From positions 1,016,922 to 1,080,921 of the forward strand of contig KL197716.1 in NCBI GenBank assembly GCA_000697665.1: DNA of 64,000 bases, in the 5' to 3' direction. The notes under the pieces are model-generated. The model did not search any database, was not told the origin of the DNA, and saw only the letters and a program-made list of their open reading frames with translations. Origin of the DNA: Jaapia argillacea MUCL 33604 (lineage: Eukaryota > Basidiomycota > Agaricomycetes > Jaapiales > Jaapiaceae). The translations under genes and the position numbers were made by a program. Positions 1-12,418 of the stretch are shown here, in pieces; the first letter of the stretch is position 1; every line of letters starts with the position of its first letter.

Positions 1-248
1 GAGATGAACGAGCGAGAGACAATCGATAGCAGACACGGAATCCATCTATCATCGAAAAATTATGGAAACAAAACCAGATTTGGTGTCGGACATTCAATTT
101 ATTTCCTGCCATGCGCGTCACAAAGGTTGTCACAGGTGACACCTGTGACCGCCTCTAAAATGACATCACACTGCACGCAGTCAACCTCCTGGTCACGGCC
201 AGTTTTCAACAGCATCGGAGTTCTCGCCGCCACCGACAACAACTCGGA

Positions 249-958
249 ATGCGAAATCTGATCCTCATTTTCTGTCTCTATGTCTTGTATGCTTGCCATG
301 TCGCCGCACTGACCACTACAGTCGTCAATCCGTCAGTATCAATGTCCGATATCTCCATAATTTCATTCGGCTTACCACACACCCCTTAAGTGTTGGGCAG
401 ACCGTTGTCGAAATCATCACTACCGGTGCTGCGGGACTTACAACAACATCCACTATGTAAGCCATGGAGTATGCGCCATCTATTGCATCTCCTCTGATCT
501 GGTTCCCATAGATCAACCCTGACAACTTCCGCACCCACTACCACTGCGGTAGTCACAACACCTTTGCCAGGTCAACAGGGTCCTGTCGGCCAGCCAGGTG
601 CCAGCCCTCCTAACGGAGCAATTCCATATTATTGTGCGTGGTCTCGAGGATTTGAGGATTTTGAGTCCTAATCGTGCAATACTATTTAGACACCACCACG
701 AATGCTGCAGGCAACACCATAGTTGTTGAAGCGACGTTTACGCCCTCATTCCCCGCCACCCAAGCCCCACCACCTCTCTCGACGACTGGTACCATCCTCC
801 AGTATTCCGACTGGTTGACTGTCATTGGCTCGAACACGGCAGCAGCCAACCCAACCCAGAATAGCAGTGCCTCGTCAAGATTCCACCCATCATCCCAGGG
901 GCCCCTCGCTTTTTTGGCGGTAGTTCTCGCGAGTGGTGTGTGGCTGGTTTTGAGTTGA
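249..958 (+). CDS. Small secreted Ser/Thr-rich protein with GPI-type C-terminus
   Basis: Four exons (249-335, 401-456, 512-633, 690-958) keep frame across three introns of 55-65 nt and give 177 residues. The first 20 or so residues (MRNLILIFCLYVLYACHVAA) are a clear signal peptide. The mature part is rich in Thr, Ser and Pro with a short Gly/Pro/Gln stretch, and the protein ends in a hydrophobic tail (FLAVVLASGVWLVLS), as in GPI-anchored cell-wall proteins. I recognise no catalytic domain. The role is inferred to be structural, at the cell surface. Its last 35 bases or so are repeated at 5389, so the left breakpoint of the neighbouring tandem duplication lies inside this gene. The start was chosen because it gives the signal peptide; the intron borders are visible but not proven. 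Confidence 0.7.
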
Positions 959-1428
959 GCTCATGGACTGTACACGGTGTGATCATGATTGGGCTGACGC
1001 TGAACTGGATATTATACCTTACTTTACGATGTAGCCTCTAGATGACATGTTCGCAGTTAGTATGTCCAAAGAATGGGATGTCGATGTTGTAGTATTTCTT
1101 GAAATTCTTCCGCAGATGCGGTGGACGCCAAATAATGTGACCCTTGAATGCCCACCCGAACTATGTACAAACCCGGACTGGATCACATGCCATAGGATGG
1201 TTGAACGTTCGGAACGACCATGGTTTCGTGTCACAACAATTATTTTGCTAAAACAACACGACTACGTGCACAGCATACATCCAACACCGTCAATCACCAA
1301 GACATAGTAGGGACAGACATTTTCAACCACAATCGTCCTTGAGTTTCATAATAAGACAGCAATCGGAAGAAAGAGTGAGTGATAAGAAAGAACGAATGTC
1401 CGAGCAAAGACCCAAGAAAACCGTCAAA
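959..1428. other. Flank without a supported gene
   Basis: This stretch separates the small GPI gene from the stop codon of the minus-strand paralog. It is part of the duplicated unit and recurs at about 5400-5808. Open frames on the plus strand are short, have no recognisable domain and are not conserved as protein between the copies. Most of it is probably 3-prime UTR and terminator sequence of the minus-strand gene. Confidence 0.5.
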
Positions 1429-3724
1429 TTAAAGAGCCCCGAGAAAGATGGGGGTCAAAAACGACACAAGCACCATCACGTTCCACCCGCCAGGATGGCG
1501 TTCCACAAGTCCACCACTCTTCACGACGCCACTGCCATCGATCGCTTTTTGGAGGTCGGCTGGGACTGGAGTGGCTTTCACCAACTGCGTGTAGTTGACG
1601 TTCGTCGGGAGATGTCCCTGAGCAGAATAATATGACTCGATCTTGGGGATGTTAAACGTCGGGACTGCGGACGCTGCCATGACAAGGGTGCCGGTCGAGG
1701 CAGGTATCAAAGTCTGAAGGGATTTATCGATGTAGCTGGCGGTGGTACTGGGAGCATCGCCGGCGATGATAAAACATTTGTGCACGCCCTGATCAAGCTC
1801 CGGTATAAATGGGAGCGGATCCTCCCAGAAGGTATGCTCCCAATCTTCGGAGGGAATCGACCTGAAGCTGGAAGAGCCCAAGGTAAACGATGCTACTGTG
1901 GTGAGATTCATACTGGCTTCGAGAGAGAAAGCAACATCGAAGCTTTCGAAATCGTCGTCGCCGATCGGGTTGCACTCGCGGTTGACTTGCGCGACCACAG
2001 CCGAGCCGAAGTGGATGAGCGGAATATTAGGGGTGATACGTGCTGTAGCACCATTATTTGATCCGACGTTGATAGCCACTTGTATGAAGGGGGATAGCGC
2101 CGCCGTGGCACTCAAATTGAAACTACCGCCGTTCAGCCTGAAGGGGATTATCTTCACCCCTGCACCATCCCTACCACAACCGCGGATTAGAGAAGTGGAT
2201 GGGGAAACAAAATGGGACCTCACCATCCGGTGGCATGATTAGATAAATTAGCAAAGTCGACACCTGCAGATGCGCCCTGGGGAATCTAAAAAACAGGGGG
2301 CATGAGCATGGGGCGATGCAACGATAAGCTGGCACCTACAGAAGCATTGGCGCCAAAGGAGAAGTTGGCACCGCCGTACATCTCAAAGTCGAAAGACACT
2401 GCTAAACCAACGCTCGGGCCGATATCAAAGAGACCGAGAATCTGGAAATGAGACTGTTAATGAGAAGGCTTTAATACTGCTGGTGGTTATTCGTACACTC
2501 CAACCTGGTTTAATTGGGGTGAAGGCAACTTCGTGTGTATAGGTCACCGATAATGATTCTTGCACACTAATCTCCAGTTCCGCCAACTGCTCAAATTCTT
2601 CGACCTGGAAGTCGGCGGAAGCTGCTGTCAGATTGTAGCAGTAATCAGGGGTCTCGAAGCAGGTCGTGACGTTCGTGAAATGACCCTCGAAATCCAAAGC
2701 CAAGCTGAAGTTGGTGCGAGATACGCAACCGACACAATAGATTTCAAGTGATGCGTCAATCATGGCCCTATTCGACATGTCATTGAGAATATAGGCGTGA
2801 AAGCGAGAGGGCTGACTGACTGTTCAGACTGTCCTGGCTGCGTCAAGTTTATGGAGTCCGAATAGGAAAAGAGTTCGTAGCGGGGAGACATGTCGGAATC
2901 GTGCGCCAAAGTGAAAACATCCGATACCGGTTCTCGGGAATGGATTTTCGGGCCTTGAGAGCCCCACCCTCCGAGGATATTCGATTGTCCGTAATGTACC
3001 TTGAATGATTGCCCGACTTGTATCAGGTCCAGGGTCTCAACAAATAAAATCAGAGCCAGACGATGATGGTCACTGTTGACCGCTACAACACTGCATCATA
3101 GCGGCTGAGACTGCGAGGGATAAAATGTAAGACAATCACTCACTGCCAGGCGCCTCGCTCGTCATTCGTATTGCACGTTGAGTGGGATGTGACCAGTCGA
3201 AACTCGTCAAGGGAACTCCAAAGCGATAGAGCCGTATTGAACGTGGCTTCGAACCAAAACTTCAGTTCGACTACATGAGTCTGGGCTTGCGGTCTGTCAT
3301 CGAAAGTACAAGCGACGGATTTGAGGAGGTGATCTATCTCTTCCAAAAGAACGATGGGAAGATCCTCGTGAGCGGCGAGAGTGACAGAAGCCAATGGCGA
3401 ACCCGGCGAAGCTAGAAATCCAGCGTCAGAGATATTAAGAGGGCATAACGTGATCGCCTCACGATGGTTGTAGTCGAGGGTGATTGTATCTTTAGGAGTG
3501 AGTTGGACCGCTTCTGTATCACGAATTGTGAGGGGCAAAGTTCGTCTGAGGGGAAGAAGCTTCCGGCTGCTGAATGGGTTCGGTCGCTCTGCGAGAAGAG
3601 TGCCGGCAGCTTTCCCGCAGAAACAGGGAAGGACCAGCAAAAAGAATGTGGTGCAAAAGAGAGAAACGCGAAGGGCGAAGGAGAAGTACATCGCTGTGAA
3701 CGAACAGGAGATGGGGACCCTCAA
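1429..3724 (-). CDS. Secreted GPI-type protein, tandem paralog A (DUF7029/DUF7223-like)
   Basis: Six exons on the minus strand (3724-3144, 3090-2928, 2811-2497, 2441-2340, 2285-2224, 2170-1429) are phase-consistent and give 654 residues. A signal peptide lies in residues 1-38; a second Met at residue 13 may be the true start. The first 250 residues contain a Cys-containing module ending in a TSHSTCN segment. The middle has paired Cys (EIYCVGC) and a Gly/Phe-rich stretch (GLFDIGPSVGLAVSFDF). The tail is hydrophobic (VMVLVSFLTPIFLGAL), as for GPI attachment. The order resembles the DUF7029 plus DUF7223 surface proteins expanded in mushroom-forming fungi; that match is from memory. The function is unknown, probably cell wall or extracellular. 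A close paralog lies directly downstream on the plus-strand map at 5809-8069. Confidence 0.75.
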
Positions 3725-5808
3725 CCAGTCGCAGGGTTTTTATATCGTCGTAGACAGCACTGTGAAATCAAGAATGTGTCCCCGGGGAGATCTTATTTGA
3801 CGTGGGGTTCAATACCGCAAGATGAAACGAGAGTGTCTGTCCAGGGACCGGTCATTCCGAAGAGGTGAAGGGCAACAATCATTAGCTTTGGCAGATGAGC
3901 GCTGAGGAAGCCAAGCGACAGACGGAAGGCGGTACTGATTTGATAATTGGATGGGATTAAAGGAGGATATGCACCAAGTCGCACGGAGCAGAAACCCGCG
4001 TCTATCATCGAGGACTTCTCACCGCGTCCATCATTGATTGAAGAAGGCGAGTCGTCAGCGAATCCCGCCTGGTCCTATCAGGGAAAGAAACCCTGATGAG
4101 TGGGTGCATGGGAAAGTCTTGACATGGCGAAGCACGACGGCATTAGGGGGGGCATGGGTCACGGATCCCCAGGCTCGAGATTGCGGACGATAAACTACTT
4201 GTTGCCATGAAACGATACTTGGGAGCGGCACTTGAGAAGGAAATCGGATTTCAGCGCTCACAGGTAACATCAATTCCCTTCGACGGCTTGTTACCTGTCG
4301 GTGTCGTTAAGATATGGGTAGTTCGCTCAGGGGAATCACGGCCCTCACACGGAGGGTCATGTCGACCAACTGTGAGGTTGCCGAGAAAATCCCATCGACG
4401 GCATCACAAATCCTGCATCTACGGGGATTCGCAGCTCGAGAGACTATATTAAAAAAGGACGAAACGTGAGCGCTCAACTCTCAATCAAAGTCACGAAAAA
4501 AGCTCACCCGGTGGGACCAGGTGCCAAAACAAGTGCTCATGCCGGCAGCATACCGATCTTCTCCCCATGGCCAGAATTGATCTCTACGCCAAAGCCCCCT
4601 CACGGCCAAGAATATTCGTCGACTCGATGTGAGATAGACTCGAGGGGAAAATACGAGGGAAAGTTGAAGTATCTTTGAGCTTCAGTGTCCGGCCTTCTGA
4701 CGGATAACGTCAATCACGGTCATAGATTGATTAAACGGTCTTTATCAGCTTGGTCGATGTCGGCTTGGCAACTATCGAGGGATTTGATCAAAACTGCTCA
4801 ACGAACTTATTTGGGGGCTGTGACAGTGCTGGCAGATCGTCCTCTGCGGAGATAGCAAATCGATTGGACAAGTACATAGACCAGTACACAGGATGGACAG
4901 TGGATTCGGGTACCCGACACTGGATGGGGATCAAGGGAAATGATGAGAGCAGAGCAATCAATGCAATACATACCTGAGTACCACCTCCCATAGGATAGAA
5001 AACTACTTCCATCCTTCGCTTTACTTTATAGGTGGATCGACGTCCGACTCACTTCATCGTGAAAGTCGCGGTTGATAATGAAAGTCAGGGAAGGTTGTTG
5101 ATCCCCGAGTCCAGGTATTTTGCGCGTCAAGCTCGAGGGTACCTTGGTTCTAGTCGGCGAAGATTGATACCGGGATTTCCCGAGAAGCGCCAACCACCAA
5201 GTCGATGACAATGGCGCGAAAGTCGGTGAGCACAATGACAAAATAGTCCCGCTCGTCAGCGATGTCATCGTCGACGACGTTAGAAATCAATGATAATTTG
5301 ACTTTCAAAAATTGTACACTAGTGATAAAGTGATATACTGCATGTGTGCATTTAATAGTTACGCAGTGAATCAGATGTTGTTGACGATGGTTCTCGTGAG
5401 TGGTGTGTGGCTGGCTCCTGGACTGTACACGGTCCATAGAATGGGACGCCGATGTTGTAGTATCTCTTGAAATTCTTCCACAGATGCGGGGGACACCAAA
5501 TAATGTAACCCTTGAATGCGAACCCGAACTAGAAACCCGGACTGGATCACCTGCCACAGGACGGTTGAACGTTCGAAACGACCATGGTTTCGTGTCACAA
5601 CAATTATTTTGTCAAAACAACACGAAATTCGAATACGTGCACGGCATACATTCAACACAGCCAATCACCAAGACGCAGTAGTGACAGACATTTTCAACTA
5701 CAATCGTCCTTGAGTTTCATAATAAGACAGCAATCGGAAGAAAGAGAGAGTGATAAGGAAGAACGAATGTCCATCAAAACGGAGCAAAGTCCCAAGAAAA
5801 GTGCCAAA
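3725..5808. other. Upstream region of paralog A, inter-unit spacer, 3-prime flank of paralog B
   Basis: About 3725-5040 is the duplicated 5-prime flank of paralog A and should hold its promoter. A small possible minus-strand ORF starts at 5012 (MEVVFYPMGGG...) with an intron-like break, but the second copy does not keep the same frame after that break, so I do not call it a gene. The stretch 5040-5388 is unique to this side. A minus-strand frame ending at 5150 (DERDYFVIVLTDFRAIVIDL) looks protein-like but has no start or partner exon that I can support. From 5389 to 5808 is the repeated 3-prime flank. Confidence 0.4.
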
Positions 5809-8800
5809 TTAAAGAGCCCCGAGAAAGATGGGAACCAAAAACGACACAACCACCATTACTTTCCACCCGCCAGGACGAAGTTCCATAAGTCCACCACTCT
5901 TCACGATGCCATCGATCGCTTTTTGGAGGACGCCTGGAACTGGGGTAGCTTTCACCAACTGCGTGTAATTGACGTTCGTCGGGAGATGTCCCTGAGCAGA
6001 ATAATATGACTCGATCTTGGGGATGTTAAATGTTGGGACTGCGGACGCTGCTATGACAAGGGTGCCGGTCGGGGCAGGTATCAAAGTCTGGAGGGATTTA
6101 TCGATATAGCTGGCAGTGGTACTGGGAGCATCGCCGGCAATGATATAACACTTCTGCACGCCCTGGTCAAGATCTGGTAAAAATGGTAGCCAATGCTCCC
6201 AGAAGGTGGTGTTCCAGTCGTGGGGCAGCGACTCGAAGCCGGCGTCCAAGGTAAGCGACGCTACTGTGCTGAGGTTCATGCCGGCTCCGAGAGAGAAAGC
6301 CACATCGAAGCTTTCGAAGTCATCGTCGCCGATCGGGTTGCACTCTCGGTTGACTTGCTCCACCACAGCCGAGTCGAAGTACACGGTCGGGACATTGGAG
6401 GTGATGCGTGCTGTAGCACTATCCGATCCAGCTGTGAGAAGCACTCCTATGAAGGGGGACAGGGCCGCCGTGGAACTCATATTGAAAGAACCACTGTTCA
6501 ACCTAAAGGGGATTATCTGCACCCCTGCTCCATTCCTACCACAAAGGTGAATTAGAGGGCTGGACGAGGAAACAAAATGGGATCTCACCATCCGGTGGCA
6601 TTAGCAGATGGACCAACGAAGTCGACACCTGCAGATGCGCCCTGGGGAATCTAGAAAAGGGGGCATGAGCATGGGGCAATGCAATAATAAGCTGTGACCT
6701 ACAGAAGCATTGGCGCCAAAGGAGAAGTTGGCACTGCCGTACATATCAAAGTCGAAAGCCACTGCTAAACCAATGCGCGGGCTGATTGTAAAGAGATCGA
6801 AAATCTGGAAGTGAGACTGTTAACGAGAAGGCTTTACTACAGCTGGTAGTAATTCGTACGTTCCAACCTTGTCCGATTTGGACGTTGATAACATCTTGTG
6901 AATAGGTCACCGATATCGCTTCTTGCATACTGATCTCCAATTCTACCAACTGCTCAAATTCTACGACCTGAAAGTCGGCGGAAGCTATTGTCAGATTGAA
7001 GCACTGATCAGGGTTGGTCACGCAGGTCTCGATGCCTGAGAATTGACCATCGAAATCCAAAGTCAAGCTGAAGTTGGTGCGAGATACGCAACCGACGCAA
7101 TAGATTTCAAGCGATGCGTTGATCATGGTCCTATTCGACAAGCCATTGAGAATATATGTGTGAAAATGAGAGGGCCAACTGACTGTTCGGACTGGTCTTG
7201 CTGCGTCAAGTTAAGGAGTTGGTAGCGGGGTGACATGTCGGAATTGTACGCCATATCGATCGGATACGATTCTCGGGAATGGATTTTCGAGCCTTGAGAG
7301 CCCCACCCTCCGAGGATATTCGATTGTTCGTAATGTACCTTGAACGATTGCCCGACTTGTTTCAGGTCCAGGGTCTCAACAAATAAAATTAGAGCCAGGC
7401 GATGATGGTCACTATTGACCGCTACAACACTGCATTATAGCGGGTGAGACTGCAAAAATCAGGGATAAAATGCAAGACAATCACTCACTGCCAGGCGCCT
7501 CGCTCGTCATTCGTATTGCACGTTGAGTGGGATGTGACCAGTCGAAACTCGTCAAGGGAACTCCAAAGCGATAGAGCCATGTTGAATGTGGCTTCAGACC
7601 AAAACTTCAGTTCGACTACATGCGTCTGGGCTTGCGATCTGTCGTCGAAAGTACAAGCGACGGATTCGAGGAGGTGATCTATCTCTTCCAAAAGAACGAT
7701 GGGAAGATCCTCGTGAGCGGTGAGAGTGACAGAAGCCAATGGTGAACCTGGCGAAGCTAGAAATCCGGCGTCAGAGATATTAAGAGGGCACAACGTGATC
7801 GCCTCACGATGGTTGTAGTCGAGGGTGATTGTATCTTTAGGCGTGAGTTGGACCGCTTCTGTATCACGAATTGTGAGGGGCAAAGCTCGTCTGAGGGGAA
7901 GAAGATTCCGGCTGCCGAATGGGTTCGGTCGCTCTGCGAGAACAGTGCCGGCAGCTTTCCCGGAGAAGCAGGGAAGGACCAGCAAAAAGAATGTGGTGCA
8001 AAAGAGAGAAACGCGAAGGTCGGAGGAGAAGTACATCGCTGTGAACGAACAGGAGATGGGGACCCTCAACCAGTCGCAGGGTTTTTATATCGTCGTAGAC
8101 AGCACTATGAGATCAGGAATGCATCCCCGGGGAGATCTTATTTGACGTGGGGTTCAATACCGCAAGATGAAACGAGAGTGTCTGTCCAGGGACTGATCAT
8201 TCCGAAGGGGTGAAGGGCAACAATCATCAGCTTTGGCAGATGAGCGCTGAGGAAGTCAAGCGACAGACAGAAGGCGGGATTGATTTGGTACTTGGATGGG
8301 ATTAAAGGAGGATATGCACCAAGTCCCAAGGAGCAGACACCCACTTCTATCATTGACGACTTGTCACCGCGTCCATCATTGATTGAAGAAGGCCAGTCGG
8401 TCCTATCAGGAGGGGGACGCTTTGATGAGTGGACACAAGGGAAGTCTTGATACGGCGAAACGCGACGGCATTAAGAGGGCATGGGTCATAGATCCTCAGG
8501 CTCGAGATTACGAACGATAAACCACTTGTTGCCACGAAACGATACCTGTGAGCGACACTCGAGAAGGAAATCGGATTCCGAGCGCTCACAGGTAACATCA
8601 ATTCCCTTCGACGGCTTGTTACCTGTCGGTGTCGTTAAGATATGGGTGGTTCGCTCAGGGCACTCCCTGCCCTCACACGGAGGGTGAATCATGTCGATTA
8701 ACCGTGAGTCTGCCGAAAAAATGCCGTCGACGGCATCACGAATCCTGCTGCTACGGGGATTCGCAGCTCGAGAGACTATATCAAAGAAGGACGAAACGTT

Positions 8801-9410
8801 AGCGCCCAACTCTCAATCAAAGTCACGAAAAAAGCTCGCCTGTTGGGGCCAGGTGCCAGAACAAGCGCTCATGCCGGCAGCATACCGATCTTCTCCCCAT
8901 GGCCAGAATTGATCTCGATGCCAAACCTCCTCACGGCCAATAATATTCGTCGACTCGACATAAGACAGACTCGAGGGGAAAATACGAGGGAAAGTTGAAG
9001 TATCTTCGAGCTTCAGTGTCCAGAAATTTGACTAATAACGTCGATCAATTAATCAATGGTCATAGAGTTGATCAAACTGTCTCAAACAGCTTGGTCGTTA
9101 TCACCTGGCAACTGTCGACGGACTTGATGATCAAACTTACTCAAGAAACTTTCTCTGGGGCTGTGGCAGCGCTGGCAGATCGTCCTATGCGGAGATAGAA
9201 AATCGATTGCAGAGGGACAAGTACGCAGACCAGTACACAGGATGGACAGTGGTTTTCGGTACCCGACACTGGATGGGGATCAAGGGAAATGATGAGAGCA
9301 AAGCAATCATCCACAATGTAATACATACCTGCGTACCAGAACAATCGACCTCCCATAGGAAAGAAAACTACTTCCATCCTTCGGTTTACTTTATAGGTGG
9401 ATTGACATCT
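5389..9410. repeat. Tandem segmental duplication, copy 2
   Basis: This is the second unit of the direct tandem duplication, beginning with a copy of the last 35 bases or so of the small GPI gene. It is slightly shorter than copy 1 through several small indels. Similarity is lost near 9410, close to the upstream region of the MED25-like gene. Confidence 0.85.
5809..8069 (-). CDS. Secreted GPI-type protein, tandem paralog B (DUF7029/DUF7223-like)
   Basis: Six exons on the minus strand (8069-7489, 7429-7268, 7178-6860, 6804-6703, 6650-6589, 6535-5809) match paralog A exon for exon and give 650 residues in one frame. The signal peptide, Cys-containing N-terminal module, Gly/Phe-rich centre and hydrophobic GPI-type tail (VMVVVSFLVPIFLGAL) are all kept. 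Exon 2 ends in phase 2 here and in phase 0 in A, and the acceptor has shifted to compensate, so both copies stay open: good evidence that both are functional. Identity to A is about 94 percent over the first 190 residues, only about 70 percent in the middle, and high again near the C-terminus. Function unknown. Confidence 0.75.
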
Positions 9411-9872
9411 GAATGCATCCCAGCGACTGACTGAGCCTCAGGGAATCGATGCGAGCCTACCTCAGCCGTCACCGCAACTGAACGAGAGAAAAGAGTTGTG
9501 TTGATAACGCTGAAGCAAACCCGACAAGGAGTCGACTTTTGGCCTTGCAGAGGATGTTCTTGGACGAAATGGTAGTGCCAGTCGAGGTGCCAGTGTTAAG
9601 GATATCGGTTGATCGTGAAAGTTGCAACTGATATGGATGTTTGTGGCATGGCGGACAATGGAGGGCTTGAAGCTTCAATGGTGGTTGAACAGTGGACTGG
9701 ACCGCTGGTCTTGCGAATTCCACCCACCCGGGCCGTTCACTGAACTTGAAGCTTGAAGTCCACAAGTCATTGCAACCCTTCATACGCCTCGACATCTACA
9801 TTTGCTTGATGCTAACACTGGCTAGTCTCTGCCACTGAGTCTCTGAAGACATTCCAGTTTCTTGCATCCGAC
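8070..9872. other. Upstream region of paralog B and of the MED25-like gene
   Basis: About 8070-9410 is the second copy of the duplicated 5-prime flank. A minus-strand frame at 8809-8486 is open for 107 residues here, but the other copy has stops and a one-base shift, which argues against a conserved protein. From 9410 to 9872 the sequence is unique and should hold the promoters of paralog B and, facing right, of the MED25-like gene. I see no convincing gene, RNA gene or other element. Confidence 0.4.
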
Positions 9873-12387
9873 ATGGCTGACATCGTCGCCGTCGCACTCG
9901 TCGTCGATTCATCGCTCACCTTGGCTGCAGATTGGCCCTTCATCTTGAACAACTACATCTTTCCTCTCCTCCAACGCCTACATGAAGCTTATGCGAACCA
10001 TCAGGTAGTTCACATATCCTGAATGTTTGCCTTATACTTATGCATAGTTCTAGTCGAGGCTAGCTGTCATTACCTACGCCACGGCGGAGACTCGTCCCTC
10101 ACCCCTGGTAGCCAAGCGGTTCTTCACTCCGTTGCAGCTCTTAATCAAAGAGCTGGCAGAGGAAGCGCCGAAGCTGGGTATCGGGTTGACCGGCTCTGGG
10201 GGTGATGTTGGGATGGCTGTTCTCGAAGGAATGACAGCCGCGCTAGAGGTTCGGACTCTTCACCTCCCCATCTGCCCTGTTGAGTCGCGGACAAAAAGTG
10301 GTTTCTAGCTTTTCGATCAACTGCAAGCAGCTTGCCAACGCAAGCCATTGGTCCCTCAAGCCGTGAACCAACCCATTCCCAAGTCCGGACCACAAATATC
10401 GGCATCCCACATCATTCACGTTGCAGCTGCGCCTCCAGATCCTTCGCAACATCCTTTGTGGAACAGCTCCCCAAAATTGGACCGCATGTCATGGGACAAT
10501 CTTCCTATGCAGTTGCAGAAAGTTCGTCTTGTTTTGCTATCAGCTAGGTTTTGTGCGCAAGATCTAACAGATTTACCCAAGAGGAAGATCCAATGGAGCT
10601 TGATGCTACTGCAACCACTCCCCCGACTAAAGGAGTACTATTCCAAGGTAAGGATCCTTCTTGTTCCTGTATGGTCGCCCTGACGAATATTCCACGTTTC
10701 CCAGGCTGTCACGAGTCCCCTACCTCCTTGGTTCTCGCCTCGCCCCGAGCACACAATACTACTCACTGGCTTTCCTCAGAAGGGTACGTTTGATCTCAAT
10801 TTGGTCCCCCTTCCTCTATTTGGAGCCCCGCCGATGCCTTCTTCCCCAGTCGTTAAACGACCGGCAGAGGCACAAGCCTCTCCCGATACAAAGCGAGCCA
10901 AGATATTTCCTCCCGCAACCACCCCATCAGCTCCTCACACATCTCCTAACAACAAGCCTGTCGTTTCTTCGTCTGACATCGTACCTTTGGCAGCCCCTTC
11001 AGCTTCTACCATCGTTCCATCTCAACCTCCAGCCCCTGCACTGCAGCCACCTCAGGCATCGCCACTCATAGCTCAAGCACACCCACGATCTCAGGCGCAG
11101 TTATCCACTCAGCAAATCGTTGAACGAATCAAGTCTATGGATGCAGAGATCAAAGTCCTTGGTGCCAAAATGCAAGAAGCCAAGATGTCTGGGAATGAGG
11201 AAGAGGCAGAGAGACTCAGAAAAGAACTTGAGCCGAAGACTCTCGTCTTCACGAAGGCTCGGCAATCTTTTGCTCAGTACGTGCACCAGATGCAGAATCA
11301 AGGCCAGGCGCGCAGTGGGCCTCCGGCCTCATCAAACCCTGTCAACCCGCAAGCATCGACAAACCCAGCTTCCTCCTCAGCTGAACCTGTTCAGATCAAG
11401 CATGAGCCACCGTCCCTTCCCGACTCTCAAATGCCGGTTCAAAGTCAGCATGCCCGCCACTCTTCCAACCCATTCCCCGGAATGTCCTCTGCCAGTCCAT
11501 CAGGGTCTCAGTCTATTCCTGGGATTCTACCAAATGCTCCTCCGGGTGTTACCGCCCAGATGCACAAACTTGTCGATCAGCATCGGAATTTGAGGCCGCA
11601 ACAACCGGCGCCTGCGCAGCAGCCACCACCCGCCCAGCCTTCAGCGAGTACATTCGATCAGGCCACTGCTGGATTATTGCCCGGACAACAACCAAGGCGA
11701 CATCGTTGGGAAGGTGTTATTCATTGGGGTGGTGTTGACCCTACGACACAAGTCAGAAAAGACCTGAACGTGGAGGTGGCCGTTGAAGCGCCGAAGCAGT
11801 CCGATTTGTGAGTTTAATCCCTCTGAATGGTAGGCACCCTACTCATGTCATTTCTTTTGGTTCGCCAGACAAATGGAGAACTGGCCTCAAACACTCGACC
11901 TATCTCCAGCCCCTCTTGGAACTATGACAGATATATCAGCATTCCTGAAGCGAGTCGGAGCAGTGGGATGCCTGCTGAGCTTACACTCTCGTGCGCTGGA
12001 CGCGAAGCTGAATGAGAGGTTCCTTCAGATGTTCTCCGGGTTCCTCAAGTTACGTGGCCTCGTAAGTTACGATGTGCGATTGGATGTCATCTCTGCATCT
12101 AAACTTACGTTTTCCAGTATGCCATGGCTTCTTGGCGTCGGCCCACGGATACTCGACAAAGCAACCTACTCCTCTTCGTCATGGCGGACGGCAAGTTGGT
12201 GACGGTCTTCTTCTTCAGCGCGGGACCTCCCGATATGCCGAAGCCCCCGCCCAAAATCGACATTTCAAAAATCGATCTTTCCAAACTTCCACCCGATGTG
12301 CTCGCCCATCTGCAAACTCTGACACCGGACGCTCGTCGACAATATTTGCAGGATATGCTGCGCCGCCACCTCGAGACCCAAAGACAG

Positions 12388-12418
<31 letters not shown>

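Larger units (their letters stand above)
923..5040. repeat. Tandem segmental duplication, copy 1
   Basis: This unit aligns with the one at about 5389-9410 at an offset of about 4345-4370 bases. It starts in the last bases of the small GPI-protein gene and ends near 5040, where the copies stop matching. It holds a complete minus-strand gene plus its 5-prime and 3-prime flanks. Small indels account for the changing offset. Exon 1 of the gene is about 95 percent identical between copies by eye. Confidence 0.85.

Noticed and set aside
1047-1307. Plus-strand open frame in the 3-prime flank, with a similar frame at 5400-5681
   Set aside because: Similarity comes from the DNA duplication; the frames differ by shifts between copies, so it is not conserved as protein.
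3464-3868. Plus-strand frame opposite exon 1 of paralog A (and 7809-8213 opposite paralog B)
   Set aside because: Shadow of the minus-strand exon, which has signal peptide, introns and conserved phases.
8486-8809. 107-codon minus-strand frame upstream of paralog B
   Set aside because: Copy 1 has stops and a one-base shift at the same place, so no protein is being kept.
10522-10547. A 26-nt intron in MED25
   Set aside because: Too short; the later acceptor at 10581 gives a 60-nt intron with a CTAAC branch and the conserved KIQWSLMLLQPLPRLKEYYSK block.
10801-10849. Extension of MED25 exon 6 upstream to 10801
   Set aside because: The CCCCAG acceptor at 10849 continues the phase from exon 5; using the upstream part would leave no acceptor.
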